From: Stomorhina lunata
Lineage: Eukaryota > Arthropoda > Insecta > Diptera > Rhiniidae
Length of the DNA stretch: 64,000 nucleotides
Direction of reading: 5' to 3'
Assembly (NCBI GenBank): GCA_933228675.1
Contig: OW121740.1
Span: forward strand, 30,773,632-30,837,631
Part shown: piece after piece, positions 11,449 through 23,734 of the stretch
Layout of the letters: each line of letters opens with the position of its first letter
Numbering within the stretch: the first letter of the stretch is position 1
Translations under genes and position numbers: made by a program
The notes under the pieces: generated by a model
Database searches by the model: none
Told to the model about the DNA's origin: nothing
What the model saw: only the letters and a program-made list of their open reading frames with translations

Positions 11449-11622
11449 AACAAGTAAGAAAGTGCTATAGTCGGTCAAGCCTGACCATACGATACCCTTC
11501 ACCACTAAGGGAAATGCACTTTCCTGTGTAAAGACAAATATTTGCAAAATTTTGCCATCATACAAACATTTTCTCAAAACATATATATTTAAGCTGTTTC
11601 CGTCATTTGGACTTATATATCA
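11449..11622 (-). mobile_element. Family 1 dispersed repeat, truncated
   Basis: ACAAGTAAGAAAGTGCTATA, GTCGGTCAAGCCTGACC, ACGATACCCTTCACCA and TTTCCGTCATTTGGACTTAT match the reverse-orientation start of the copy at 19922. The repeat stops abruptly where the tandem array begins. Confidence 0.7.
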
Positions 11623-11626
11623 AATG

Positions 11627-13046
11627 AGAAAATTTTCGATATAAATTTTTTTCTATATAAAATTTTCGATATAAATTTTTTCCATAGAAAATTTTTGATA
11701 AAAAATTTTTCAATAGATAATTTTCGATATAAAATTTTTCTATAAAAAATTTTTGTTATAAAATTTGTCTTTAGATAATTTTCGTTATAAAATTTTTCTT
11801 TAGAAAATTTTTCTATAGAAAATTTTCGATATAAAATTTTTCTATAGAAAATTTTCGATATAAAATTTTTCTATAGAAAATTTTCGATATAAAATTTTTC
11901 TATAGAAAATTTTCGATATAAAATTTTTCTATAGAAAATTTTCGATATAAAAATTTTCTATAGAAAATTTTCGATATTAAATTTTTCTATAGAAAATTTT
12001 CGATATAAAAATTTTCTATAGAAAATTTTCGATATAAAATTTTTCTATAGAAAATTTTCGATATAAAATTTTTCTATAGAAAATTTTCTATATAAAATGT
12101 TTCTATAGAAAATTTTCGATATAAAATGTTTCTATAAAAAATTTTCGATATAAAATGTTTCTATAAAAAATTTTCAACATAAAATTTTTCTATAGAAAAT
12201 TTTCGATATAAAATTTTTCTTTAGAAAATTTTCGATATAAAATTTTTAATAGGAAATTTTTATATAGAAAATTTTTGATAGAAAATGTTTCTATAGAAAA
12301 TTTCAATATAAAATTTTTCTGTAGAAAATTTTCGATATAAAATTTTTCTATAGAAAATTTTCGATATAAAATTTTTCTATAGAAAATTTTCGATATAAAT
12401 TTTTTCTATAGAAAATTTTCGATATAAATTTTTTCTATAGAAAATTTTCGAAATAAATTTTTTCTAAAGAAAATTTTTGATATAAAATTTTTGTATAGAA
12501 AATTTTCGATATAAAATTTCTCTATGCACAATTTTTGACATATAATTTTCTACAGAAAATTTTCGATATAAATTCTTTTCTATAGAAAATTTTCGTTATA
12601 ACATTTTTCTATAGAAAATTTTCGATATAAAATTTTTCTATAGAAAATTTTCGATATAAAATTTTTCTATAGAAAATTTTCGATATACAATTTTTCTATA
12701 GAAAATTTTTGATATAAAATTTTTCTATAGAAAATCTTTGATATAAAATTTTACTATAGAAAATTTTTGATATAAAATTTTTGACATAAAATTTTTGATA
12801 TAAAATTTTACTGTAGAAAATTTTTCTATACACAATTTTTGACATAAAATTTTTATACAGAAAATTCACGATATAAAATTTCTATAGAAAATTTTAAATG
12901 AAAAATTTGTTATATACAATTTTTCAATAGAAAACTTTTGATATAAAATTTTGTATAAATAATTTTCGATATAAAATTTGTTTATAAAAAATTTTCGATA
13001 TAAAATTTTTCTATAGAAAATTTTCGATAAAATATTTTTCTATAGA
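11627..13046. repeat. Tandem array A, 29-bp palindromic monomer
   Basis: About 49 monomers with the core AATTTTTCTATAGAAAATTT linked by TCGATATAA. Spacing measured between successive CGAT motifs is 29 bp. Monomers near both edges are more diverged and the centre is nearly uniform, as expected if unequal exchange homogenises the middle. Confidence 0.95.
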
Positions 13047-13295
13047 CTTGATGCCTTAAAATAAAGCTACTTTAGTTTTCTTCTATATTCCAGTAAGTCT
13101 TCTTAAAAAAATTAATTCTAAGTGGTTAAAATTTGGGCAAAAACGAAAATACTCCCAATTTTTCCCATACAAAAAAACTTAACACTTTGTGGGCGCAAAA
13201 AAAAAAATTGCACATCATGTTTTTATGTTACATAGAACATTTCTAGTGGGAGTTACGGTTCAATTTCGCACTTTCGTAATATAAGGTGTACCCTA

Positions 13296-13816
13296 ATGTA
13301 CATATTTGTAGAATTGTATGAATTTCGTACCTTTGTATGTACTTATACATGTAAATTGTATGTCAGTATGAATAATTAACTGTCAGTAAATATTACAAAA
13401 TTTAAAAAAATGATTTTTCGTGTAACATTGCGATGGTGTAAAATCACGTAATTGTCAGAGTGCACAATGCAAAATACACACAGATAAATCTTCATATAAT
13501 TCTTCATAAAAAGTCAATAAATTTCATATTCAAGGTTTCATCAAAATGTTATATATAAAACATATAAAAACTAAAAATTTGCCTAAGTCACCTTTAAAAC
13601 TACAACGCTTGAATGAACAACTGAAAAGGATTTAGGACTACTTGATAATAATAATACTAATATACAATACCTAGTACTCAGTATTAGAAATTATCAAATA
13701 TTTATATACATATCTTGTTATTTTCTTTCACTCGATTAAATTTTCTTAGAATATATGAATCAAATTTTCCACCTAATTCCAACAAGAATTTCCGGTTTTT
13801 TTCATTTCCTTAATAG
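13296..13816. other. AT-rich spacer before the candidate exon
   Basis: No feature recognised except a pyrimidine-rich run at about 13790-13816 ending in TAG, which serves as the putative splice acceptor of the next entry. Confidence 0.5.
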
Positions 13817-14055
13817 GGTGTCATTGAAAAAAAGATGCAAAAAAATTTCTTTTATTTATGTATACAAAACATGTACAATTATTTTAAAGATTTGTTGAAT
13901 AATAATGATAATAAAAAAATCCCTTCAAATTGTACCAGAAGTAAAGTTAAAAGGTTATATTATGAAGAAGCACAGATGTTCTTGAGCCAAATCAAATTCA
14001 AAGCAAATAATGAAAATCATGATGGAATTAATAATGAAAATGTTTTTCCTAACAG
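13817..14055 (+). CDS. Candidate orphan internal exon, product unknown
   Basis: This 239-bp segment is flanked by a strong acceptor (TTTTTTTCATTTCCTTAATAG) and a consensus donor (AACAG|GTAAGT). It is open throughout in one frame, which begins GVIEKKMQKNFFYL. It includes SKVKRLYYEEAQMFLSQIKF and an Asn-rich end (NNENHDGINNENV). Its composition is unlike the surrounding arrays. I recognise no domain. It could be an exon of a long-intron gene, or a last exon if the frame simply stops at 14057. It could also be chance: Asn and Lys codons are cheap in AT-rich DNA. No partner exon was found in the window. Confidence 0.35.
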
Positions 14056-14140
14056 GTAAGTTAACCGTTTAACCCGTTAACCTTGCCTATATAACTACAA
14101 AAAGACTTTTGGACAATTCTCTGAAAATTAAATTTGAAAC

Positions 14141-15893
14141 TAAGTTTTTCTATAGGAAAAGTTAAATTTTTCTATAGAAAAAGTTAAATTTTTCTATAGA
14201 AAAAGTTAAATTTTTCTATAGAAAAAGTTAAATTTTTCTATAGAAAAAGATAAATTTTTCTATAGAAAAAGTTAAATTTTTCTATAGAAAAAGTTAAATT
14301 TTTCTATAGAAAAAGTTAAATTTTTCTATAGAAAAAGTTAAATTTTTCTATAGAAAAAGTTAAATTTTTCTATAGAAAAAGTTAAATTTTTCTATAGAAA
14401 AAGTTAAATTTTTCTATAGAAAAAGTTAAATTTTTCTATAGAAAAAGTTAAATTTTTCTATAGAAAAAGTTACATTTTTCTATAGAAAAAGTTAAATTTT
14501 TCTATAGAAAAAGTTAAATTTTTCTATAGAAAAAGTTACATTTTTCTATAGAAAAAGTTACATTTTTCTATAGAAAAAGTTACATTTTTCTATAGAAAAA
14601 GTTACATTTTTCTATAGAAAAAGTTACATTTTTCTATAGAAAAAGTTACATTTTTCTATAGAAAAAGTTAAATTTTTCTATAGAAAAAGTTACATTTTTC
14701 TATAGAAAAAGTTACATTTTTCTATAGAAAAAGTTACATTTTTCTATAGAAAAAGTTACATTTTTCTATAGAAAAAGTTACATTTTTCTATAGAAAAAGT
14801 TACATTTTTCTATAGAAAAAGTTACATTTTTCTATAGAAAAAGTTACATTTTTCTATAGAAAAAGTTACATTTTTCTATAGAAAAAGTTACATTTTTCTA
14901 TAGAAAAAGTTACATTTTTCTATAGAAAAAGTTACATTTTTCTATAGAAAAAGTTACATTTTTCTATAGAAAAAGTTACATTTTTCTATAGAAAAAGTTA
15001 CATTTTTCTATAGAAAAAGTTACATTTTTCTATAGAAAAAGTTACATTTTTCTATAGAAAAAGTTACATTTTTCTATAGAAAAAGTTACATTTTTCTATA
15101 GAAAAAGTTACATTTTTCTATAGAAAAAGTTACATTTTTCTATAGAAAAAGTTACATTTTTCTATAGAAAAAGTTACATTTTTCTATAGAAAAAGTTACA
15201 TTTTTCTATAGAAAAAGTTACATTTTTCTATAGAAAAAGTTACATTTTTCTATAGAAAAAGTTACATTTTTCTATAGAAAAAGTTACATTTTTCTATAGA
15301 AAAAGTTACATTTTTCTATAGAAAAAGTTACATTTTTCTATAGAAAAAGTTACATTTTTCTATAGAAAAAGTTACATTTTTCTATAGAAAAAGTTACATT
15401 TTTCTATAGAAAAAGTTACATTTTTCTATAGAAAAAGTTACATTTTTCTATAGAAAAAGTTACATTTTTCTATAGAAAAAGTTACATTTTTCTATAGAAA
15501 AAGTTACATTTTTCTATAGAAAAAGTTACATTTTTCTATAGAAAAAGTTACATTTTTCTATAGAAAAAGTTACATTTTTCTATAGAAAAAGTTACATTTT
15601 TCTATAGAAAAAGTTAAATTTTTCTATAGAAAAAGTTACATTTTTCTATAGAAAAAGTTACATCTTTCTATAGAAAAAGTTACATTTTTAGAAAAAGTAA
15701 GTTTTTCTATGGAAAAAGTAAGTTTTTCTATGGAAAAATTAAGTTTTTCTATGGAAAGATTAAGTTTTTCTATGAAAAAATTAAGTTTTTCTATGAAAAA
15801 ATTAAGTTTTTCTATGGAAAAAGTAAGTTTTTCTATTGAAAAAGTAAGTTTTTCTATTGAAAAGGTAAGTTTTTCTATTGAAAAGGTAAGGTA
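14141..15893. repeat. Tandem array B, 22-bp palindromic monomer
   Basis: About 78 monomers of TTTTTCTATAGAAAAA plus a short linker, with an exact 22-bp period over long stretches. The linker is GTTAAA in the first ~300 bp, mixed to about 14.7 kb, then almost always GTTACA to about 15.66 kb. A terminal block (15690-15893) has changed to linker GTAAG/TTAAG with TCTATGGAAA cores. The open frames here are array translations, not genes. Confidence 0.95.
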
Positions 15894-16492
15894 ATAATAA
15901 TGTATAGACGACAACGACCGCTAAAGAGTTAAATCGTTATTTCATTTAAAGCCAGAATAAAGAACAAACATAGAAATACTGACTCGAGTAAAGAAAAACT
16001 CAACTGCATAATAGAATCATTCCTACATTTGTTTCCGTAACAAAAATAATAGCAGAAATGTTAGAGAAAAAGTTTTGAAATGAAAACAAATTATACTAGA
16101 AGGCGAAATTCAAATAATAAAGTGTGGCATTCAAAAGGAAGTTGTGTTTAGGAAAGGAAAACTAAACTGAACTGAACTAAACTACACAAGAAGAAAAATA
16201 AATTGAATAGAGTCAAAAGGTAGAAAAGAAATCTTTTTTTCGTTGTTAACAAGAAATTAAGGTCATCAGCAAAATTAAAAGAAACGTTCGCGTTTTTTAA
16301 AAGCCTCACTCACGACTATTGTTCGCAAAAGATTTGGAACTAACGGTGAAAATAAAAAATAATAGAAAAATGGAAACGCAGGCAAGTTTATCTTGTTAAA
16401 ATCAGAAATGTTAGAAAAAAAAGAAAGAATGAAATGCAATATAATCATGAATAAAACGAGGGCGGGTCAAAAAGTACTCATATCTACAAATT
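15894..16492. other. Spacer between arrays B and C
   Basis: A/G-rich plus strand, no gene. ACGAGGGCGGGTC at 16456-16468 recurs at 58782-58794 and resembles a mariner terminal repeat; this is a weak inference. Confidence 0.4.
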
Positions 16493-18335
16493 TAAATTTT
16501 TCTACATAAAAATTTTCGTTAAAAAAATTTTTTTAACGAAAATTTTTCTATAGAAAAATTTTTTTAACGAAAATTTTTCTATGGAAAAATTTTTTTAACG
16601 AAAATTTTTCTATAGAAAAATTTTTTTAACGAAAATTTTTCTATAGAAAAATTTTTTTAACGAAAATTTTTCTATAGAAAAATTTTTTTAACGAAAATTT
16701 TTCTATAGAAAAATTTTTTTAACGAAAATTTTTCTATAGAAAAATTTTTTTAACGAAAATTTTTCTATAGAAAAATTTTTTTAACGAAAATTTTTCTATA
16801 GAAAAATTTTTTTAACGAAAATTTTTCTATAGAAAAATTTTTTTAACGAAAATTTTTCTATAGAAAAATTTTTTTAACGAAAATTTTTCTATAGAAAAAT
16901 TTTTTTAACGAAAATTTTTCTATAGAAAAATTTTTTTAACGAAAATTTTTCTATAGAAAAATTTTTTTAACGAAAATTTTTCTATAGAAAAATTTTTTTA
17001 ACGAAAATTTTTCTATAGAAAATTTTTTTAACGAAAATTTTTCTATAGAAAAATTTTTTTAACGAAAATTTTTCTATAGAAAAATTTTTGTTAAAAAAAT
17101 TTTTTTAACGAAAATTTTTCCATAGAAAAATTTTTTTAACGAAAATTTTTCTATAGAAAAATTTTTTTAACGAAAATTTTTCTATAGAAAAATTTTTTTA
17201 ACGAAAATTTTTCTATAGAAAAATTTTTTTAACGAAAATTTTTCTATAGAAAAATTTTTTTAACGAAAATTTTTCTATAGAAAAATTTTTTTAACGAAAA
17301 TTTTTCTATAGAAAAATTTTTTTAACGAAAATTTTTCTATAGAAAAATTTTTTTAACGAAAATTTTTCTATAGAAAAATTTTTTTAACAAAAATTTTTCT
17401 ATAGAAAAATTTTTTTAACGAAAATTTTTCCATAGAAAAATTTTTTTTAACGAAAATTTTTCTATAGAAAAATTTTTTTAACGAAAATTTTTCTATAGAA
17501 AAATTTTTTTAACGAAAATTTTTCTATAGAAAAATTTTTTTAACGAAAATTTTTCTATGGAAAAATTTTTTTAACGAAAATTTTTCTATGGAAAAATTTT
17601 TTTAACGAAAATTTTTCTATAGAAAATTTTTTTTAACGAAAATTTTTCTATAGAAAAATTTTTTTAACGAAAATTTTTCTATAGAAAAATTTTTTTAACG
17701 AAAATTTTTCTATAGAAAAATTTTTTTAACGAAAATTTTTCTATAGAAAAATTTTTTTAACGAAAATTTTTCTATAGAAAAATTTTTTTAACGAAAATTT
17801 TTCTATAGAAAAATTTTTTTAACGAAAATTTTTCTATAGAAAAATTTTTTTAACGAAAATTTTTCTATAGAAAAATTTTTTTAACGAAAATTTTTCTATA
17901 GAAAAATTTTTTTAACGAAAATTTTTCTATAGAAAAATTTTTTTAACGAAAATTTTTCTATAGAAAAATTTTTTTAACGAAAATTTTTCTATAGAAAAAT
18001 TTTTTTAACGAAAATTTTTCTATAGAAAAATTTTTTTAACGAAAATTTTTCTATAGAAAAATTTTTTTAACGAAAATTTTTCTATAGAAAAATTTTTTTA
18101 ACGAAAATTTTTCTATAGAAAAATTTTTTTAACGAAAATTTTTCTATAGAAAAATTTTTTTAACGAAAATTTTTCTATAGAAAAATTTTTTTAACGAAAA
18201 TTTTTCTATAGAAAAATTTTTTTAACGATATTTTTTTTTAACGAAAATTTTTGTATAGAAATATTTTTTTAACGAAAATTTTTGTATAGAAAATTTTTTT
18301 TAATGAAAAATTTTTTATAGAAAAATTTCGGTTTT
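16493..18335. repeat. Tandem array C, 31-bp palindromic monomer, highly uniform
   Basis: About 59 monomers with the core AAATTTTTCTATAGAAAAAT and linker TTTTTTTAACG. Spacing between AACG motifs is 31 bp. Most copies are identical, with rare one-base variants (CCATAG, CTATGG, one lost A), so amplification or homogenisation is recent. The first and last units are degenerate. Confidence 0.95.
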
Positions 18336-19266
18336 AAAAGGAATTTTTAAAAAATTTCGTTTTAAAAGGAATTTTTTTTTAAAATTTTGTTTTTAAAGGA
18401 AATATTTAAAAATTTTTTTTTTAAAGGAAATTTTTCAAAAATTTTGCTTTTAAAAGAAATTTTTCAAAAATTTCGTTTTTAAGGGAAATTTTTAAAAAAT
18501 TTCGTATTTAAGGGAAATTTTTCAAAAATTTTGTTTCTATTGAAATTTTTAAAAAAATTTCGTTTTTAAAGGAAATTTTTCAAAAATTTCGTTTTTAAGG
18601 AAATTTTTTCAAAAATTTCGTTTTTCAAGGAAAATTTTTAAAAAATTTCGTTTTAAAAGGAAATTTTTTAAAAATTATGTTTTTAAAGGAAATATTTTTA
18701 AAAATTTTGTTTTTAAAGGAAATATTTTTAAAAATTTTGTTTTTAAAGGAAATTTTTTTTTAAATTTTGTTTTTAAAGGAAATATTTTTAAAAATTTTGT
18801 TTTTAAAGGAAATTTTTCAAAAATTTCGTTTTTAAAGTAATTTTTTCAAAAATTTCGTTTTTAAGAAAATTTTTTCAAAAATTTCGTTTTTCAAGGAAAT
18901 TTTTTCAAAAAATTCGTTTTTCAAGGAAATTTTTCAAAAATTTCGTTTTTCAAGGAAAATTTTTAAAAAATACTAAATATTTTTAAAAATTTTGTTTTTA
19001 AAGGAAATTTTTAAAAAATTTCGTTTTTAAAAGAAAATTTTCAAAAATGTCGTTTTAAAGGAAATCTTTCAAAAATTTCAATTTTAAAGGAATTTTTTTT
19101 AAAAATTTCCTTTTTAAAAGAAATTTTTCAAAAATTTCTTTTTAAAGGAAATTTTTAAAGAAAATTTTTCAAAAATTTCTTTTTTAAAGGAAATTTTTCA
19201 AAAATTTCGTTTTTAAAGGAAGTTTTTTAAAAATTTCCTTTTAAAGGAAATTTTTCAAAAATTTCC
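18336..19266. repeat. Tandem array D, degenerate ~29-bp monomer
   Basis: Units of the type AAAGGAAATTTTTCAAAAAT followed by TTCGTTTTT, with frequent length changes and substitutions. It abuts array C directly and has lost the CTATAG core. It resembles the GGAAATTTTT-type arrays at 23.7, 27.4 and 56.5 kb. It ends against TGATGGGTATA, reminiscent of the end of a dispersed repeat. Confidence 0.9.
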
Positions 19267-19921
19267 CCGACATTCTTCTTATTGATGGGTATAAAAAATG
19301 TTAGTGTTTTTTTCAAAGGTAAAAAAATGTTTCATGACGTTTAATGACTTTTATAAAATTACCAATTTTTCTAAATTAAAATGAAATTTGTAAGACATTT
19401 GCAAATCATTAAATATTAAGACCAATTCTTGAATCCAAATTCTAACAACTTCAATTACGTAATATTTCATTTCTTATCCAGAATCATTTGTACAACATTA
19501 TCAACATAGAAATGACAAATTTTAATCAATTTACAACATTGAGACAGCATGTAAATCAAATATTTGCTTTTAAATAAATGTAATTTTTTCTAAAGTTCCT
19601 ATTCCTGATTTTATGTATCTATGATTCTATTCCTTTGACTTGATTTGAAAATGTTCATGTTAAACACGTTGTTATTCAATTAATTCTACTTCACCTTTTG
19701 AATTCTGTTAAATTTATTTGATTTCATTGAAATATATTTTGCCATTTATTCAAATGTGTTCTTTTGCGCTTCTTTCTTCAGATTTCCATGGATTTCTTCG
19801 TCTTTTATTTAAATCGACTGTCAATTACCATGACATTCCCAATACTATGCCACCAACTTCTGTCAGAATATACATACAAGTAAATTTGTACTAGTGGTTT
19901 TGAGCCAAATACTTGATGTTG
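19267..19921. other. AT-rich spacer
   Basis: No gene or repeat supported. Confidence 0.5.
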
Positions 19922-20669
19922 AACAAGTAAGAAAGTATTATAGTCGGTCAAGCTCGACCATACGATACCCTTCACCATTAAGGTCAAAGGTGTTCCTTTT
20001 TCTGTATAAAGACAAATATTTGCTAAATTTTGCCAGCATACAAACATTTTCTCAAAACTTATATATTCAACATGTTTCCGTCATTTGGACTTATATGAGA
20101 GCTAGGGTCAAATGTGGACCGATTATTTGACAAATTGATTACAGTTTATACAAAAATTATCTATGCAAAAAATAAACTTAAAATTCTCATTATCTTCAGA
20201 TTTACGAGCGATTTACGAGTGATTTTTGTCTCATTTAATGCATTTTGACAGAAGAGTTTGTATGGGAGCTATGGTCAAATGTGGACTGATTTCAACGAAA
20301 TTTGGTACAGTAATTTCGGTTTACATAAGTAGTATTTGGTTTAAATTTCATGAAAAAATATTGATATTTATGACCAATATATCAATTCCGGGAAGTGGGG
20401 CCTATGGGAGGTACCATAAAAAATGGACCTATTTTGACGAATTTCAATAGCTATGGTCTCATCATCAAATTATCTTTAGAATTGCGACCTGTATACTTTG
20501 ATTACATGGTTTACATGGGGATCCAGCCAGCCAGCCGTCCAGATGGACCGACGGACTGACATCGCAAAATCGACTCAGAAAGTGATAATGAGACAAATAT
20601 TTCTATGCGTTACATACATCAGCACAAACTTATAATACACTTTTCATCTATGGTGGTGATAGGGTATAC
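19922..20669 (-). mobile_element. Family 1 dispersed repeat, full-length, reverse orientation
   Basis: Begins AACAAGTAAGAAAGTATTAT and ends GGTGGTGATAGGGTATA, the mirror of the copies at 7773 and 33506. It contains the same hairpin, GAAATTTGGTACAG, AGTTTGTATGGGAGCTATGG and GGACCGACGGACTGACATCG landmarks. The open frames inside are not conserved among copies, so it appears noncoding. Confidence 0.75.
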
Positions 20670-21017
20670 AAATTTTATTTGCCAGGAATTTTTCTTTAGT
20701 ATTTGTTGAAGTTTAACTGCCTTTCTTTCACTCAGTGAATATGTTTGTGTTAGAGTTCTTTTATTTTTACTTGGGGAAGTAAAATGGACTTCTTTTGTTC
20801 TGTGTTTATCTCTGACATTGTATTAATGCGATATTGTCCCAAAGGTATTTCACAGATTTTTGGAATCTGTCGTTGTCGATTTTTATATTCAAATCTTAGC
20901 ACTTAATGTTTGTTTTGCTAACACAAAGTACATACAATTTCCCTCAAGTACTTATAAATCAGATCACAGTGATGTTACAAAAACATAGGTTTCTATTAAA
21001 AGTAGCTTTACAATTTT
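20670..21017. other. Spacer
   Basis: No feature recognised. Confidence 0.5.
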
Positions 21018-22424
21018 TATACCCACCATCAAACAGAATGGGGGGGGGGGGTATATTGAGATTGTCATTCCGTTGTAATTTCCTTAATATTGGCTCAAAA
21101 ACCAAAATTGTTGTATATTCTGAATTCTTGTGAAATTCTGTCTGTCTGTCTATCTGTCTGTCTGTCTTTTTTTTTTGTCTGTCTTTTTTCTGTCTGTCTG
21201 TCTGTCCTTCTGTCTGTCTGTCTGTCCGCCTGTCTGTTCTTCTGTCTGTCTGTCTGCCTGTCCGTCTGTCCTTCTGTCCGTCTGTCCTTCTGTCCGTCTG
21301 TCTGTCTGTCCGTCTGTTGTCGGCACGACAAAACCTTAACGAAAGGATATATTTTACTGAAATTTTGCATAAATATTCTTCATTTCTTGAAAAATTTCGG
21401 TATTGAAATCGGCAAAATCGGTACAAATTTGACCATAGCTCCCCTATAACTTCGTCTAGGCTAATCGCTTATTTGCTAAAAAATTACAAATTATAATAGC
21501 CGTGATGACAAAATTTGGCATGTAGAAGTTTTACATAAGCACTAGGTAGCATATAAAATTTCATCGTAATCGGTTTACATTTAACCTAGCTCCCATACAA
21601 AAAACTTACGGAAACAGCCTAAATTCCACCTAAAATACACCTAAATGCCAATAAAAAGCTGTAATATCTTTGGCCACTAAATTTAACACAAGGAAGTCTT
21701 ATGTCAATGCCAACCAGTGTGCAAAATTTTGTCACAATCGGTCACCATTTGACCGTAGCTCCCATATAAAAAACTTAAGGAAACACAAAAATACAAAAAG
21801 AAAAGGGTTTTTATGTCCATCTGTCCGTCAGATATAAGCGCGATAGCGCCGTAACGAAAAGAGCTAGAGGGACAAAATTTTACAAAAGAATTTTTGATGT
21901 CTTGAAAAAGTTGTGTATTTAAAATAAACGAAATCGGTTGACATTTAGTTAGAGCGAGAGGGGCCAAATTACGGCATTCGATATCGATCGAAATCTTAGA
22001 TATTTTCAAAACATTTGTGTAGCATACTTTAAGGATAATCAAATTTATTTAAAAGATGTACAGTTTACTAGTTTTTTTTTGAAGTTAATTGCCAAAAGAT
22101 GAACAATAGTAAAAGAGTTTTAATTGAACTTTATGTTTTTAAAAACAAATCAAAATGGATACCAATTTTCAATAAACTTTTTGCATCGAAGTTATTTTCA
22201 ACATCCCTAAAGTATACTTCACAATATTCCCTTAAAAGTCGATATCGAATGCGGTAATTTAGCCTAGGTTATGATACCGAATTTTGTTCAAAGTACATAC
22301 TTTTAAATGTTGAACTACAAAGCTCCTGCACCCTCGTAGATATATGAGAGATATTTCTAAATTTAACACAACTTGATGGTGGGTATATAAGATTCGACAC
22401 AGCCGAATATAGCACTCTTAATTA
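21018..22424 (+). mobile_element. Hairpin-ended dispersed repeat, family 2
   Basis: Starts TATACCCACCATCAAACAGA with a 10-12 base G run. It has TCTG-type repeats where family 1 has GTCCGTCCGTC, and repeated CCATTTGACC(G/A)TAGCTCCCATA blocks. It ends GATGGTGGGTATATAAG, a hairpin (ATTCGACACAGCCGAAT) and AGCACTCTTA. The layout parallels family 1 although the sequence differs. No protein is encoded. Confidence 0.65.
21136..21318. repeat. TCTG/TCCG tetranucleotide microsatellite
   Basis: Imperfect CTGT/CCGT repeats interrupted by T runs. The Cys/Leu/Ser-rich and Thr/Asp/Arg-rich open frames on the two strands are low-complexity translations of it. Confidence 0.95.
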
Positions 22425-23734
22425 TTAAAAGTTAGTGTTTTATTATAATTTTGTAGAGAATAGGGTTCTAGGATAATTTTAAATCAAAAATTAAGTCAGC
22501 GCAACATTTCCTTTCCGTACATCATTGAACGAAATTCGTCCAATTTTTATGAAAATTTTTGTGTTTTCGAACATATAACAAAAAAGTCATGCCGATATTT
22601 CAACTTTCTGAAATGCAGTTTTTATGGTCTCTTTAGATTTCAAAAATAAAAGGTAGCGCGAATTCATAAACGAATCCAAAAAATCGAATTTAATAAAAAA
22701 TGGCAAATTTCTATATACCAAAATTTTAAATGCAAAAAAAAACTTTAGTTGGGTTTCATTTTTTGAAATTATATAAATTGTTTTACATAGACAATCAAAT
22801 ATACTTTATTACTGAAAAAAAAAAAATCATTTACGTACCTTGAACAGTTTTTCAGAAATTAAAAAATTCACAAAAATATTATTTGATATATGTTTGTTTG
22901 AAGAATTTATGAAATAAATATTTGTTTTCTTGTTATTTCGAATACACTACATCTGTAAATATAAATTAATCTTTGTTAGAAATAATTTCTAAATATAATT
23001 TCGTCTGTTTTTTCTATTTTTTATACTTAATATAACTCTATCTTAATAAATGCTTTATGTTAAAAACTCTTATTTTAAGGACATTTAAAGCCTTCCATAG
23101 AAGTATAAACTTATTTATCGGTGTTATACTTGAATTTACATCCTAGTACTACATACATAAGTGGAACTGAAAAACTGAAAACATTTTATTTTATTTCAAT
23201 CCCCTGATGACCACCGAACTACTGAAGCGTAAGTAAAATAACAAAAATTCTGACGAAGACATTTGGAATACCCTTAAAATTGTGCAACATATTTTTTGTA
23301 GAAACAGTAGAATTCAAAGTTGGAAGTATATTTTTTATTATGTTTTTTGAAAGCTTTCAACAAATGCGTTTTTCAGCTAAAAGAAAATTTATACATGCTT
23401 TTGAGCTTTTTTCCAACCAAAAATGTTAAAAATAAACTGTCTTTCCAAACTTATTGCATAGAATAATACATTTCTTTCTTTAATGGCTACTTAATGCAAT
23501 ATCATACATTTTAATGTCACCATTTGGGGATAGAGAGAGGGTCAATTGGACAAAATGCGTAAATGTGTTTTTAAATATACAAACACACACACAAACCCAT
23601 TATGTACCTACTTGCAAAAATATACAAGCAAACAATTGTGTGTTTAACAACTGCTATATTTCTCATGAGTTGCACATTCTCTAAACTAGGTAATTCACTT
23701 GGTAATGTTATGTCGTAAGTCATACAAATAGTAA
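22425..23734. other. AT-rich spacer
   Basis: No gene, RNA or clear repeat. There is a short CA-type run near 23580. Confidence 0.5.

Larger units (their letters stand above)
11227..13295. mobile_element. Foldback-type element with ~200-bp terminal inverted repeats and a satellite interior
   Basis: The left end TAGGGCGCACCTTATATTAC and the right end, read on the other strand, TAGGGTACACCTTATATTAC start long inverted repeats (11227-11450 and about 13100-13295). Both contain GAAAGTGCGAAATTGAACCG, TAGAAATGTTCTATGTAACA, CCCACAAAGTGTTAA and AATTTTAACCACT. Divergence is modest; the left arm carries an extra ~20 bp. Between the arms are a truncated family 1 dispersed repeat (11449-11622) and then a 29-bp tandem array. 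No transposase frame is present. Target-site duplications are not clear. Confidence 0.75.

Noticed and set aside
15636..15914. 61-92 codon frames (FSMEKLS and FSIEKLT repeats)
   Set aside because: Present on both strands of array B, where the terminal units happen to be 21 bp and so keep frame; no gene context.
20226..20450. 74-codon frame in a family 1 repeat, with a similar minus-strand frame at 33806-33991
   Set aside because: Similarity reflects shared repeat sequence; frames are broken or shifted in other copies, so there is no evidence of protein selection.
21090..21449. Cys/Leu/Ser-rich and Thr/Asp/Arg-rich frames
   Set aside because: Translations of the TCTG microsatellite inside dispersed repeat family 2.
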